Shown here: piece after piece, positions 52,610-62,006 of the stretch
How positions within the stretch are numbered: the stretch's first letter is position 1
How the letters are laid out: every line of letters starts with the position of its first letter
NCBI RefSeq assembly: GCF_011189575.1
Contig: NZ_PUJW01000020.1
Location: 5,105 to 69,104, forward strand
Source: Photorhabdus cinerea
GTDB lineage: Bacteria > Pseudomonadota > Gammaproteobacteria > Enterobacterales > Enterobacteriaceae
Direction: 5' to 3'
DNA length: 64,000 nt
Translations under genes and position numbers: made by a program
The notes under the pieces: generated by a model
Told to the model about the DNA's origin: nothing
The model's database searches: none
The model's input: the letters and a program-made list of their open reading frames with translations, nothing else

Positions 52610-53248
52610 CTAAATGCCTTCAACCAGATGGAGCAGTTGTGATGTTGCCTGATGCCAATCTTTTGCTTTAGTAATCGCACTGACTAGCGCCACACCGCCA
52701 ACTCCCGTTGCAATGACATCTGGTATGCGTTCCAGGGAGATGCCTCCGATGGCGACAGTAGGATAATCCGGTGTGTTTTCTACCTGTTGTTTCAGCGTAT
52801 TCAATCCCTGTGGAGAGGATGGCATCTCTTTGGTTGTGGTTGGGAAAATATGGCCAAGAGCAATATAAGACGGACGCAGAGATTTTGCCCGCGCCAGTTC
52901 TTGTTCATCGTGGGTAGAGATGCCTAACCGTAATCCGGCTGCTTGGATTGCATTTAAATCGGCAATAACCAAATCTTCTTGTCCCAGATGAACCCCATAA
53001 GCACCATGTTTTATTGCTAGTCGCCAGTAGTCGTTAATAAACAAGCGAGCGTTATATTGGCGACCGAGCATAATGGCTTGCTGAATATCTTCTTCCACCT
53101 GATCTTCTGGCAGATCTTTAATTCTCAACTGAATTGTGGTGACTCCTACCTTTAACAGGCGAGAAATCCACTCCAGCGAACCTACCACTGGGTACAGCCC
53201 CAATCTGTATTTAGTCGGAGCAAATGGCGCGTTAGACAGATTGTTCAT
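52610..53248 (-). CDS. thiE: Thiamin-phosphate synthase
   Basis: Joins the pyrimidine and thiazole halves to thiamin monophosphate. 212 residues, TIM barrel: GVTTIQLRIKDL, LFINDYWRLAIKHGAYGVHLGQED (read in parts), HIFPTTTKEMPSSPQG and AIGGI. ATG 53248 has GAGGAT upstream and overlaps thiC by 17 bases, so the two are coupled; the longer upstream frame is rejected. Confidence 0.95.
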   Translation of the reverse strand: MNNLSNAPFAPTKYRLGLYPVVGSLEWISRLLKVGVTTIQLRIKDLPEDQVEEDIQQAIMLGRQYNARLFINDYWRLAIKHGAYGVHLGQEDLVIADLNAIQAAGLRLGISTHDEQELARAKSLRPSYIALGHIFPTTTKEMPSSPQGLNTLKQQVENTPDYPTVAIGGISLERIPDVIATGVGGVALVSAITKAKDWHQATSQLLHLVEGI

Positions 53249-55169
53249 GGGATACATCCTCTGCGTTGTGATACAACTCGCCGCCACGGGCGCGGAATTC
53301 TTCAGACATCTGTTCCATACCGGCGGCATAATCGCGTACTTCTTGAGAGATCTTCATAGAGCAGAATTTTGGCCCGCACATGGAACAAAAATGCGCAATT
53401 TTGCCAGAGGCTTGTGGCAGAGTTTCATCGTGATAGGCCCTTGCGGTATCTGGATCGAGAGCCAGATTAAACTGATCTTCCCAACGGAACTCAAAACGCG
53501 CTTTGGACATGGCATTGTCGCGGATTTGTGCACCCGGATGACCTTTGGCGAGATCGGCGGCATGGGCAGCAATCTTATAGGTAATTAGCCCTTGCTTGAC
53601 ATCATCTTTGTTTGGCAGGCCGAGATGTTCTTTCGGTGTCACATAACAGAGCATGGCACAGCCAAACCAGCCAATCATGGCGGCACCGATACCTGAAGTG
53701 AAATGGTCATAACCCGGTGCAATATCTGTTGTCAGTGGACCAAGGGTATAGAAAGGGGCTTCGTGACAATGCTCCAATTCTTCCGTCATATTGCGGTGGA
53801 TCATCTGCATAGGAATATGTCCGGGGCCTTCGATCATCACCTGAACATCATATTCCCAGGCAATTTTGGTTAGTTCACCTAATGTATATAACTCTGCAAA
53901 CTGGGCTTCATCATTGGCATCTTGAATAGATCCCGGTCGTAGGCCATCTCCCAATGATAGAGAAACATCATAGGCAGCGCAGATTTCACATATTTCGCGG
54001 AAATGTTGGTAGAGGAAGTTTTCTTGATGATGAGATAGACACCATTTCGCCATAATGGAGCCACCGCGGGAAACGATCCCTGTGAGGCGTTTGGCTGTCA
54101 TCGGTACATAGCGTAGTAATACACCCGCATGAATGGTGAAGTAATCTACCCCTTGTTCCGCTTGTTCCAGCAAGGTATCACGAAACATTTCCCAGGTGAG
54201 ATTTTCTGCTACGCCATTGACTTTCTCCAGTGCCTGATAAATAGGGACAGTACCGATGGGAACCGGGCTATTACGTAAGATCCACTCGCGGGTTTCGTGG
54301 ATATAACGACCAGTGGAGAGATCCATGACTGTATCCGCCCCCCAACGAGTGGACCAGATTAACTTTTCTACTTCTTCTTCAATGGATGACGTTATTGAAG
54401 AGTTACCGATATTAGCGTTAACCTTCACCAGAAAATTGCGACCAATAATCATCGGCTCTGATTCAGGATGATTAATATTGGCAGGAATGATTGCCCGGCC
54501 AGCGGCGACTTCCTGGCGGACAAATTCCGGTGTGATGTTTTCCGGCAATTGAGCACCGAAACTTTGTCCGGCATGCTGTTGGCGTAATACATCACCACGA
54601 ATACGTTCGCGCCCCATATTTTCCCGTAGTGCGATAAATTCCATTTCCGGTGTGATGATGCCTTTACGGGCATAGTGTAGCTGAGTAACGCGTTTGCCTT
54701 GATGGGCTTTCAACGGGTGAGGACGATGATGGAAACGTAAATGGTCGAGACCGACATCTGCCAGACGTTGTTGGGTAAAATCGGAACTGAGGGTCGTCAC
54801 GGGTTCAGTATCCTGGCGTTCGTCGATCCATTGTTGACGCAGTTTAGTTAATCCAACATGTACATCTAACCTGGAATCAGGATCGCCATAAGCGCCGGAA
54901 GTATCATAAATAGGGATAGCTTCGTTTTCCTCGTACTGAGGTTCTTCTTTGGTTCCACCAATTAACGTGGGAGATAATTGAATTTCACGCATTGGAACCA
55001 GAATATCTTCGCGTGAACCTTGAAGATAAATCCGTCGTGAATTAGGGAACGCGACTCCCTGAATAGAATTAATAAATTCCTGAGCGGCATCGCGTTGCGC
55101 TTTACGTGGGCGTGCCGGATTGGGTTTTGGTAAGATATCGGTTGTAGGGATAACAGTATTATGAGACAT
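53232..55169 (-). CDS. thiC: Phosphomethylpyrimidine synthase
   Basis: Radical SAM enzyme that converts aminoimidazole ribotide to the thiamin pyrimidine. 645 residues (E. coli 631). Contains the catalytic SIEEEVEKLIWSTRWGADTVMDLSTG region and the C-terminal cluster motif CSMCGPKFCSM (CxxCxxxxC). First gene of thiCEFSGH and preceded by a TPP riboswitch. Confidence 0.98.
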   Translation of the reverse strand: MSHNTVIPTTDILPKPNPARPRKAQRDAAQEFINSIQGVAFPNSRRIYLQGSREDILVPMREIQLSPTLIGGTKEEPQYEENEAIPIYDTSGAYGDPDSRLDVHVGLTKLRQQWIDERQDTEPVTTLSSDFTQQRLADVGLDHLRFHHRPHPLKAHQGKRVTQLHYARKGIITPEMEFIALRENMGRERIRGDVLRQQHAGQSFGAQLPENITPEFVRQEVAAGRAIIPANINHPESEPMIIGRNFLVKVNANIGNSSITSSIEEEVEKLIWSTRWGADTVMDLSTGRYIHETREWILRNSPVPIGTVPIYQALEKVNGVAENLTWEMFRDTLLEQAEQGVDYFTIHAGVLLRYVPMTAKRLTGIVSRGGSIMAKWCLSHHQENFLYQHFREICEICAAYDVSLSLGDGLRPGSIQDANDEAQFAELYTLGELTKIAWEYDVQVMIEGPGHIPMQMIHRNMTEELEHCHEAPFYTLGPLTTDIAPGYDHFTSGIGAAMIGWFGCAMLCYVTPKEHLGLPNKDDVKQGLITYKIAAHAADLAKGHPGAQIRDNAMSKARFEFRWEDQFNLALDPDTARAYHDETLPQASGKIAHFCSMCGPKFCSMKISQEVRDYAAGMEQMSEEFRARGGELYHNAEDVSHEQSV

Positions 55170-55283
55170 AGCAAATTCCTAACCGTGTTATTGGGAAAAT
55201 TGCTTGTCTGGAGCTCGCAGGGAGTAATAATTGATGGCTGAATGGACACTTGGTAAGAAAACCGGGTGAGCCGACAGCGATTG

Positions 55284-55396
55284 ATTACTCTTGTTCCCTT
55301 CGCGGGTCTTAACCCGATCAGGTTCCGCGGATCCCGAATTAACGGTCTCAGCCTGTGTATGCTGCGATAAAACAGCTTACGCTAGGCACTCCGACA
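55284..55396 (-). promoter_or_regulatory. TPP (THI-box) riboswitch of thiC
   Basis: Minus-strand sequence shows the conserved TPP elements in order: GGAGTGCC, GGCTGAGA, CGGAACCTGATCGGGTTAA and GCGAAGGGAACAAGAG. It lies about 115 bases upstream of the thiC start codon, the standard location in gamma-proteobacteria, where thiamin pyrophosphate binding shuts off translation or transcription of the thi operon. One of the most certain non-coding features of the window. Confidence 0.97.
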
Positions 55397-55458
55397 AGAA
55401 AGTAAGCAATAGTATAGAAGGGATTATGAAAACTACAACCCTTGCTGAATGAAAGTAT

Positions 55459-56121
55459 TTACAGTGACCAAGTTAATTGTTTCCAGCCATATTGTTGTGC
55501 TTGAACTTGCAAATGAGCATCGGCATTGACTGTAATTACCTCATCAGCAAACTGGCACATTGGTAGATCATTAATTGAATCGCTGTAAAAACGGATAATT
55601 TCAGGATAACTATTTTGCTGTTCCAGCCACTGTTTTATCCGTTCTACTTTACCTTCGCGAAAAGTCGCAATACCGTCTATTTGGCCGGTATAACAGCCAT
55701 TTTCCGTCACCATATCAATGCCTAATGCAGTGTGAATCCCTAATTCGGCAGCAATCTTCTTCACAATAAAAGAGACAGTAGCTGAGATAATAATGATTGG
55801 AATTTGTTGCTGTTGATACTCTGCAATTAGGGCTTTGGCTTGTGGATAAAATAGCGGTCTAATTTTTTCGTTAACAAATTCAGTCAGCCAAAGATCAACG
55901 TGTTCTTGTGGAACTTGATGCAGTGTTTGCAGGCTAAATGCCAGATAACTACTCATATCCAGTGAACCTGCGCTGTAATCAGCCATCATTTTTTTATCTG
56001 CTTCGATAAAACTTGGATCAGTAATGATACCTTTTTCCCACAGAAACTCTGTCCATATGGCGCTGGAATCACCGGAGATTAAGGTGTCATCCAGATCAAA
56101 TACTGCAAGCAGTTGTGACAT
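55459..56121 (-). CDS. HAD-IB family phosphatase (SerB-like)
   Basis: 220 residues: catalytic FDLDDTLISGDS (DxDxT), IIISATVSFIV (motif II Ser), RFYSDSINDLPM (motif IV) with the helical C1 cap of the HAD-IB/phosphoserine phosphatase-like subfamily. Substrate unknown; relatives are annotated as HAD-IB hydrolases. In E. coli the position between thiC and nudC is held by rsd, encoding an anti-sigma-70 factor, which is absent here. The gene is divergent from nudC with 98 bases between. Confidence 0.82.
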   Translation of the reverse strand: MSQLLAVFDLDDTLISGDSSAIWTEFLWEKGIITDPSFIEADKKMMADYSAGSLDMSSYLAFSLQTLHQVPQEHVDLWLTEFVNEKIRPLFYPQAKALIAEYQQQQIPIIIISATVSFIVKKIAAELGIHTALGIDMVTENGCYTGQIDGIATFREGKVERIKQWLEQQNSYPEIIRFYSDSINDLPMCQFADEVITVNADAHLQVQAQQYGWKQLTWSL

Positions 56122-56219
56122 GGTATCGTGTTCCTCGTGATAAATAGTAACAAGAGCACGCTTTTTTGACTAAAAAGCGTATGATTTATACAGATATTTG
56201 TAATAAATAAGATGTCATA

Positions 56220-56993
56220 ATGATGATACAACAACAAGTAACAGGTATAGAACGAGGCTGGTGGATTATCAGCGATGAGAATCGTATTTGGCTCCCTAAA
56301 GGTGAATTACCTTTTGGAATAGCTGCTCAATGGTCATTGCAAGGAAAAATAGCATTGCCTATCGGTGAGTGGCAGGGCGAGAAAGTTTGGTTTATTCGCC
56401 AGAAAATGGATTCAAATATGGTTTCCTTACGGCACATTGTTTCAGGCGATCGCGGCTTGTTTCAATTAGCAGGTCGAAGCGTTCAATTGGCGGAATTTTA
56501 TCGCTCTCATCAATATTGTGGTTATTGTGGCCATGAAATGAACCACAGTGTCAGTGAATGGGCTTGTCTGTGTAACCATTGTCATGAACGTTATTATCCG
56601 CAGATTGCACCTTGTATTATTGTCGGTATTCGTCGTGATGATCAGATCTTATTGGCTCAACATCAGCGCCACCGTAGTGGCATACATACAGTGCTTGCTG
56701 GGTTTGTTGAAGTAGGTGAAACACTGGAAGAAGCTGTGGCCCGCGAAGTCATGGAAGAGAGTAATATTAAAATCCGCAACTTACGTTATGTCGCTTCTCA
56801 ACCGTGGCCTTTCCCTCATTCATTGATGATGGCATTTCTGGCTGATTATGACAGCGGAGAGATCCGCCATGATCCGAAAGAGCTGATTAGTGCAGATTGG
56901 TATCACTATGACCAACTGCCATTGATTCCACCACACAATACTATTGCCCGTCGGTTGATTGAAGATACGATTGTTCTGTGCCGAGATGCGTAA
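56220..56993 (+). CDS. nudC: NAD-cap hydrolase / NADH pyrophosphatase
   Basis: Hydrolyses NADH and removes NAD caps from RNA. 257 residues (E. coli also 257): zinc ribbon YCGYCGHEM...CLCNHC near 98-119, then the Nudix box GFVEVGETLEEAVAREVMEE (G-x5-E-x7-REVMEE) and the SQPWPFPHSLM motif that marks the NudC subfamily. Confidence 0.96.
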   Translation: MMIQQQVTGIERGWWIISDENRIWLPKGELPFGIAAQWSLQGKIALPIGEWQGEKVWFIRQKMDSNMVSLRHIVSGDRGLFQLAGRSVQLAEFYRSHQYCGYCGHEMNHSVSEWACLCNHCHERYYPQIAPCIIVGIRRDDQILLAQHQRHRSGIHTVLAGFVEVGETLEEAVAREVMEESNIKIRNLRYVASQPWPFPHSLMMAFLADYDSGEIRHDPKELISADWYHYDQLPLIPPHNTIARRLIEDTIVLCRDA

Positions 56994-57102
56994 TGCATGG
57001 TTTGGCGCAATTCAACGGGAGAGATTTATCTGTCATGTTACAATGATGTCCTAATCATTACAGTCAGATAATATTGCGGCCAATAAATAAATGGAGCCTG
57101 TC

Positions 57103-58167
57103 ATGAATGAGTTGAAAAACGACCGCTATTTGCGAGCCTTACTACGCCAACCCGTTGATGTTACACCTGTATGGATGATGCGTCAGGCTGGCCGCTATTT
57201 ACCAGAATATAAAGCCATCCGTACCGAAGCGGGTGATTTTATCTCTCTATGTAAAAATACTGAACTTGCCTGCGAAGTCACTTTGCAACCTTTGCGACGT
57301 TATCCATTGGATGCAGCAATTCTCTTCTCCGATATTCTCACTATTCCTGATGCAATGGGCTTGGGGCTCTACTTCGAAGCAGGTGAAGGCCCGCGTTTTA
57401 AATCTCCTGTTTTAAGCCGTGCTGATGTGGAAAAACTACCGGTTCCCGATCCTGAAATGGAGCTGAGCTATGTGATGGATGCAGTGCGTGCAATCCGTAA
57501 GGCACTGGCGGGTCAGGTTCCTTTGATTGGATTCTCCGGTAGCCCATGGACGCTGGCGACTTATATGGTAGAAGGTGGCAGTAGTAAGGCATTTACTAAA
57601 ATCAAAAAAATGATGTACGCCGAACCTACCGTAATGCATTTGTTGCTAAATAAACTGGCAGATAGTGTCATCCTTTACCTTAATGCTCAAATTAAAGCAG
57701 GCGCTCAGTCTGTGATGATTTTCGATACCTGGGGGGGCGTGCTGACTGGCCGGGATTATCGTGAATTTTCCCTGCGTTATATGCACAAAATTGTTGATGG
57801 TCTGATCCGTGAAAATGAAGGTCGTCGGGTACCAGTGACACTGTTTACCAAAGGTGGTGGGCAATGGCTGGAAGCAATGGCTGAAACCGGCTGTGATGCT
57901 CTTGGTCTGGACTGGACGACCGATATTGCCGATGCTCGCCGTCGTGTGGGGAATAAAGTCGCTTTGCAGGGTAATATGGACCCATCCATGTTATATGCTT
58001 CTCCAGAACGGATTGAACAGGAAGTTTCAACAATTTTGCAAAGTTTTGGTGTGGGTTCTGGTCATGTATTTAACCTTGGTCATGGTATCCATCAGGATGT
58101 AGCGCCGGAACATGCTGGTGTATTTGTTGAGGCGGTACATAAACTTTCAGCTAAATATCATCAGTAA
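57103..58167 (+). CDS. hemE: Uroporphyrinogen decarboxylase
   Basis: Removes four carboxyl groups from uroporphyrinogen III in haem synthesis. 354 residues as in E. coli, with PVWMMRQAGRYLPEYK and GFSGSPWTLATYMVEGG signatures. The frame extends 4 codons upstream to 57091, but GGAGCC 6 bases before ATG 57103 and family alignment fix the start. Conserved order nudC-hemE-nfi. Confidence 0.97.
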   Translation: MNELKNDRYLRALLRQPVDVTPVWMMRQAGRYLPEYKAIRTEAGDFISLCKNTELACEVTLQPLRRYPLDAAILFSDILTIPDAMGLGLYFEAGEGPRFKSPVLSRADVEKLPVPDPEMELSYVMDAVRAIRKALAGQVPLIGFSGSPWTLATYMVEGGSSKAFTKIKKMMYAEPTVMHLLLNKLADSVILYLNAQIKAGAQSVMIFDTWGGVLTGRDYREFSLRYMHKIVDGLIRENEGRRVPVTLFTKGGGQWLEAMAETGCDALGLDWTTDIADARRRVGNKVALQGNMDPSMLYASPERIEQEVSTILQSFGVGSGHVFNLGHGIHQDVAPEHAGVFVEAVHKLSAKYHQ

Positions 58168-58173
58168 AAACAT

Positions 58174-58842
58174 ATGATCAACACAAAAGCATTACGTCAG
58201 GAACAAATAGAAAAGGCTCAGCAGGTTATCTGTTATGATGGTTTTTCCTCGCCAAAACTGATTGCTGGTGCTGATGTGGGCTTTGAACAGCAGGGAAAAA
58301 TTACCCGCGCAGCGATAGCTGTTCTCTCTTACCCTGATCTTGAGTTGGTGGAATATCAGATAGCTCGAATTGAAACTACGCTTCCTTATATTCCTGGTTT
58401 ACTCTCTTTCCGTGAATATCCTGCATTGATGGCTGCCTGGCAGTTGTTGAAACACATACCGGATCTGGTGATGGTGGACGGTCATGGTATTGCTCATCCA
58501 CGCCGTTTAGGTGTTGCTAGTCATTTTGGTTTATTGGCGAATGTTCCTACAATCGGTGTGGCAAAACGCCGTTTATGTGGTGAAAGTGAGCTGCTGGGTG
58601 AGCAGCCAGGCAGTTGTCAGCCTCTAATTGATAAAGAGGAACAGATTGGTTGGGTATGGCGAAGTAAAAAACGCTGTAATCCATTGTATATTTCCCCAGG
58701 ACACAAAATCAGTCTTGATAGTGCATTGCTATGGGTGGAGCGCTGTGTGAAAGGTTATCGCTTGCCCGAAACAACCCGCTGGGCGGATGGTATAGCTTCA
58801 AATAGAGCGTTTTTTGAACAAATGATGCAGAAAAATCCTTAA
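58174..58842 (+). CDS. nfi: Endonuclease V
   Basis: DNA-repair endonuclease cutting near deoxyinosine. 222 residues; GADVGFEQQGKITRAA with the metal-binding Asp, LPYIPGLLSFREYPALMAAW and VDGHGIAHPRRLGVASHFG (catalytic Asp and His region) are characteristic. Begins 6 bases after hemE. Confidence 0.96.
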   Translation: MINTKALRQEQIEKAQQVICYDGFSSPKLIAGADVGFEQQGKITRAAIAVLSYPDLELVEYQIARIETTLPYIPGLLSFREYPALMAAWQLLKHIPDLVMVDGHGIAHPRRLGVASHFGLLANVPTIGVAKRRLCGESELLGEQPGSCQPLIDKEEQIGWVWRSKKRCNPLYISPGHKISLDSALLWVERCVKGYRLPETTRWADGIASNRAFFEQMMQKNP

Positions 58843-58918
58843 ATTCGGTGTAAACGTGTGGATATTCTTGAATTTCAGGTAAACTGCGGAGCACATTATG
58901 CATAATGAGTAAGAACTA

Positions 58919-59509
58919 ATGTTACGAAACCCGATACATTTACGGTTGGAGAAACTTGAAAGTTGGCAGCATTTGACCTTTATGGCGAGTCTATGCGAAC
59001 GGATGTATCCAAATTACCAGATGTTCTGTTGTCAGACTGCGTTTGCAGAACCTGTTCTTTACCGCCGTATTTTGGATCTGGTGTGGGAAATATTAGTTGT
59101 AAAAGATGCTAAGGTTAATTTTGATAATCAGTTGGAAAAGTTAGAACAAATTATTCCATCAGCAGACGATTATGATATTTACGGTGTATATCCGGCAATT
59201 GATGCGTGTATTGCATTAGGGGAAATGGTCCATTCCCGTCTGAGTGGTGAAACATTGATACATGCCATTGCAGTGAGTGAAATTTCAATTCGCACTGTTG
59301 CTATGCTTGAAATGACTCGGGCCGGGAAAGAAATGACCGATGAGGAATTAAAAGAATTACCAGCCATTGAAGAAGAGTGGGATATTCAATGGGAGATTTA
59401 TCGCTTATTAGCCGGCTGCGAAGAGCGGGATATTGAGTTGATTAAAGGATTGAAAGCTGACCTTTGGGAGTCAGCAATTAGCAACATTGGTATAAATTTA
59501 ACGCAGTAA
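58919..59509 (+). CDS. yjaG: DUF416 protein YjaG
   Basis: 196-residue conserved enterobacterial protein of unknown function, the same length as in E. coli and in the same place between nfi and hupA. Helical, acidic, no signal or membrane segment. Starts MLRNPIHLRLEKLESWQHLTF. Confidence 0.93.
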   Translation: MLRNPIHLRLEKLESWQHLTFMASLCERMYPNYQMFCCQTAFAEPVLYRRILDLVWEILVVKDAKVNFDNQLEKLEQIIPSADDYDIYGVYPAIDACIALGEMVHSRLSGETLIHAIAVSEISIRTVAMLEMTRAGKEMTDEELKELPAIEEEWDIQWEIYRLLAGCEERDIELIKGLKADLWESAISNIGINLTQ

Positions 59510-59695
59510 AGTGAAAAAACGTGATTTAATGCTTTAAATGCCATGTTCAAAGGCTTCACTTTTGCCCCCACTCTGTTCTACATTTGGGGGGTGAAAAGAA
59601 GTGGCTATCGGTGCGTGTATGCAGGGGTGCTGTCATTCGGCATATCCGTCGCACTCGATGCTTTGCAAACGATAAACACACTGTAAGGATAATCT

Positions 59696-59968
59696 ATGAA
59701 TAAGACTGAATTAGTTGATGCAATCGCAGAAAGCACAGACCTGACTAAAGCTCAGGCAAAAGCTGCTCTGGAATCAACTTTGAATGCAATCACCGAATCC
59801 CTGAAAGCGGGTGATTCAGTACAGCTGGTAGGTTTTGGTACTTTCAAAGTTAACCACCGTGCAGAGCGTACTGGTCGTAACCCTCAAACCGGTAAAGAAA
59901 TTACAATCGCGGCTGCAAACGTACCTGCTTTTTCTGCTGGTAAGGCTTTGAAAGACGCAGTTAAATAA
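59696..59968 (+). CDS. hupA: DNA-binding protein HU-alpha
   Basis: 90-residue nucleoid protein with the HU signature (GFGTFKVNHRAERTGRNPQT, then GKEITI) and the beta-arm tip RNPQTG. Near-identical to E. coli HupA. It has its own 186-base leader, containing a CCCC/GGGG hairpin near 59568-59591. Confidence 0.98.
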   Translation: MNKTELVDAIAESTDLTKAQAKAALESTLNAITESLKAGDSVQLVGFGTFKVNHRAERTGRNPQTGKEITIAAANVPAFSAGKALKDAVK

Positions 59969-59973
59969 TTTCA

Positions 59974-60678
59974 TTGCAAAAAAGAAAAAATAGAAGGGGT
60001 ATTATTTATCCCCTTTTGTTGGTTCGTCAGGGGCTGATGACACTAGGATTCGTCTTCGCGCTCAGCGCCTGTACCAATCAACCTAAAGAACCTCTTTTCA
60101 GTGCAAGTGGATTCATCGCAGATGATGGTGTTGTTCGCTTGTGGCGCCTCAACGATCAAAATAATAAACCTCTGGTTCTGATGAGTGTTTATAGCCCTTA
60201 CCGTAATGATAATACCGTCGTCACTTTTTACGAATATAAGCAGGGTGATTTGCGCCAAATTCGCCGTGAAATTCTAAACGATGAAAATCCACTGGCTGAA
60301 CAACTTCGTTTGAATAAATTCGGTGATGTGATTTTTATGCAGAAGCAGTTAAAAACACGGCGTGAACCACTTTCCAATGATGATGTTGTTCGTATGCAGT
60401 TTGATGCTAAACGGACTCTTGAATTAAGTGATGCACTGATAGTAGGTAATGTGCGTTTGATGCAAGGACACTGGAATAACGGCAAGGTCACTACCTGTAC
60501 GGGTGAAATGATTTCCGTTGAGTTTGAACCTTACGCTAAGTCATGGCTTGAACAGCGCGAAAAAAACAGTTACGGCCAATTAACCATTGCTTGGTTGGAG
60601 GCTTCTGCTGGCCGCGAATTACTGTTGGTGGCGAATAATGATTTTTGCCGTTGGGAACCGACGAAGGACAGTCTCTGA
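59974..60678 (+). CDS. yjaH: DUF1481 lipoprotein YjaH
   Basis: About 234 residues, with an N-terminal basic stretch, a hydrophobic segment and the lipobox LSAC, so a lipoprotein is likely. Function unknown (DUF1481). The position after hupA matches E. coli yjaH. The start is uncertain: TTG 59974 gives a full signal peptide but lacks a ribosome-binding site; AAGGGG at 59994 may serve a later TTG near 60016, and ATG 60037 would leave a very short signal. Confidence 0.82.
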   Translation: MQKRKNRRGIIYPLLLVRQGLMTLGFVFALSACTNQPKEPLFSASGFIADDGVVRLWRLNDQNNKPLVLMSVYSPYRNDNTVVTFYEYKQGDLRQIRREILNDENPLAEQLRLNKFGDVIFMQKQLKTRREPLSNDDVVRMQFDAKRTLELSDALIVGNVRLMQGHWNNGKVTTCTGEMISVEFEPYAKSWLEQREKNSYGQLTIAWLEASAGRELLLVANNDFCRWEPTKDSL

Positions 60679-60701
60679 TTCTAACCTCCGCCAGTTTTTG
60701 A

Positions 60702-61988
60702 TTACTTCAGCCGATTAATGGCCCGATATCCAATATCTTTGCGGTAAAAACAGCCATTCCATTTAATCTGTTCTGCTTGCTGGTAAACCTTTTTCTGTGC
60801 ATCAGCAATAGTGTCTCCTAATGCTGTAATACATAGAACACGTCCACCGGCGGTAATAACATTATTATCCTGCAATGCTGTGCCTGCATGGAAAACTTTG
60901 TTGCTTTCATTTTCCTGTTGAGGCAAGCCATGAATAATATCACTTTTGTGATAATCAGCTGGATACCCACCAGCAGCCAGTACCACGCCCAGAGCAGGGC
61001 GTTTGTCCCAATCAGACGTTTTACCAGCAAGCTCGCCTTTGGTGCCAGCCAGACAAAGTTCAATCAGATCGGAACGCATACGCATCATGATCGGTTGGGT
61101 TTCCGGATCACCAAAGCGGCAGTTAAATTCAATCACTTTTGGTTCTCCATCCTGATTAATCATCAACCCGGCATAAAGAAAACCCGTATAGATATTACCT
61201 TCAGCAGCCATACCATTGACGGTAGGATAAATAACCTCTTCCATAATACGCTGGTGGATCTCATCGGTGACTACCGGAGCGGGCGAATAGGCTCCCATTC
61301 CGCCAGTATTTGGGCCAGTATCACCGTCACCTACGCGTTTATGATCCTGGCTGGTTGCCATAGGAATGACATTTTTGCCATCGACCATAACGATAAAACT
61401 CGCTTCTTCACCAGTCAAAAACTCTTCAATAACAATTTGGTGGCCTGCATCACCAAATGCATTTCCGGCTAGCATATCTTTTATTGCGGACTGGGCTTCT
61501 TCCCGTGTCATAGCAACAATCACACCTTTACCCGCAGCCAACCCGTCAGCTTTTATAACAATAGGAGCGCCGACTTTATCCAGATAGGTGAGGGCAGGTT
61601 CGATTTCTGTAAAATTCTGATAAGAGGCGGTCGGGATCTTATGGCGTGCTAGAAAATCTTTGGTGAATGCTTTTGAACCTTCTAACTGAGCGGCTGCCTG
61701 AGTTGGACCAAAGATAGTTAGCCCCGCTTTTTTGAACACATCGACAATACCCATTACCAGTGGTGTTTCAGGGCCAACGATGGTCAGCCCAATATCATGG
61801 CTTTGTGCAAATGCCAATAGGCCGTTGATATCTGTTGCTGAGATATCAATATTTTCCAGATGACTTTCCAACGCCGTCCCTGCATTTCCCGGAGCAACAT
61901 AGACCTTACCAGCCAAAGGAGATTGTGCTGCTTTCCATGCCAGAGCATGTTCGCGTCCACCGCTACCAATAATTAAAATATTCATCAA
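60702..61988 (-). CDS. purD: Phosphoribosylamine-glycine ligase (GAR synthetase)
   Basis: Second step of purine synthesis. 428 residues (E. coli 429), ATP-grasp: NILIIGSGGREHALAWK start, IKADGLAAGKGVIVA and EFNCRFGDPETQ. Follows purH by 18 bases in the purHD operon. In E. coli zraPSR lies between yjaH and purD; it is absent here. Confidence 0.98.
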   Translation of the reverse strand: MMNILIIGSGGREHALAWKAAQSPLAGKVYVAPGNAGTALESHLENIDISATDINGLLAFAQSHDIGLTIVGPETPLVMGIVDVFKKAGLTIFGPTQAAAQLEGSKAFTKDFLARHKIPTASYQNFTEIEPALTYLDKVGAPIVIKADGLAAGKGVIVAMTREEAQSAIKDMLAGNAFGDAGHQIVIEEFLTGEEASFIVMVDGKNVIPMATSQDHKRVGDGDTGPNTGGMGAYSPAPVVTDEIHQRIMEEVIYPTVNGMAAEGNIYTGFLYAGLMINQDGEPKVIEFNCRFGDPETQPIMMRMRSDLIELCLAGTKGELAGKTSDWDKRPALGVVLAAGGYPADYHKSDIIHGLPQQENESNKVFHAGTALQDNNVITAGGRVLCITALGDTIADAQKKVYQQAEQIKWNGCFYRKDIGYRAINRLK

Positions 61989-62006
61989 ATTAACCCCTGT
62001 TATTGA

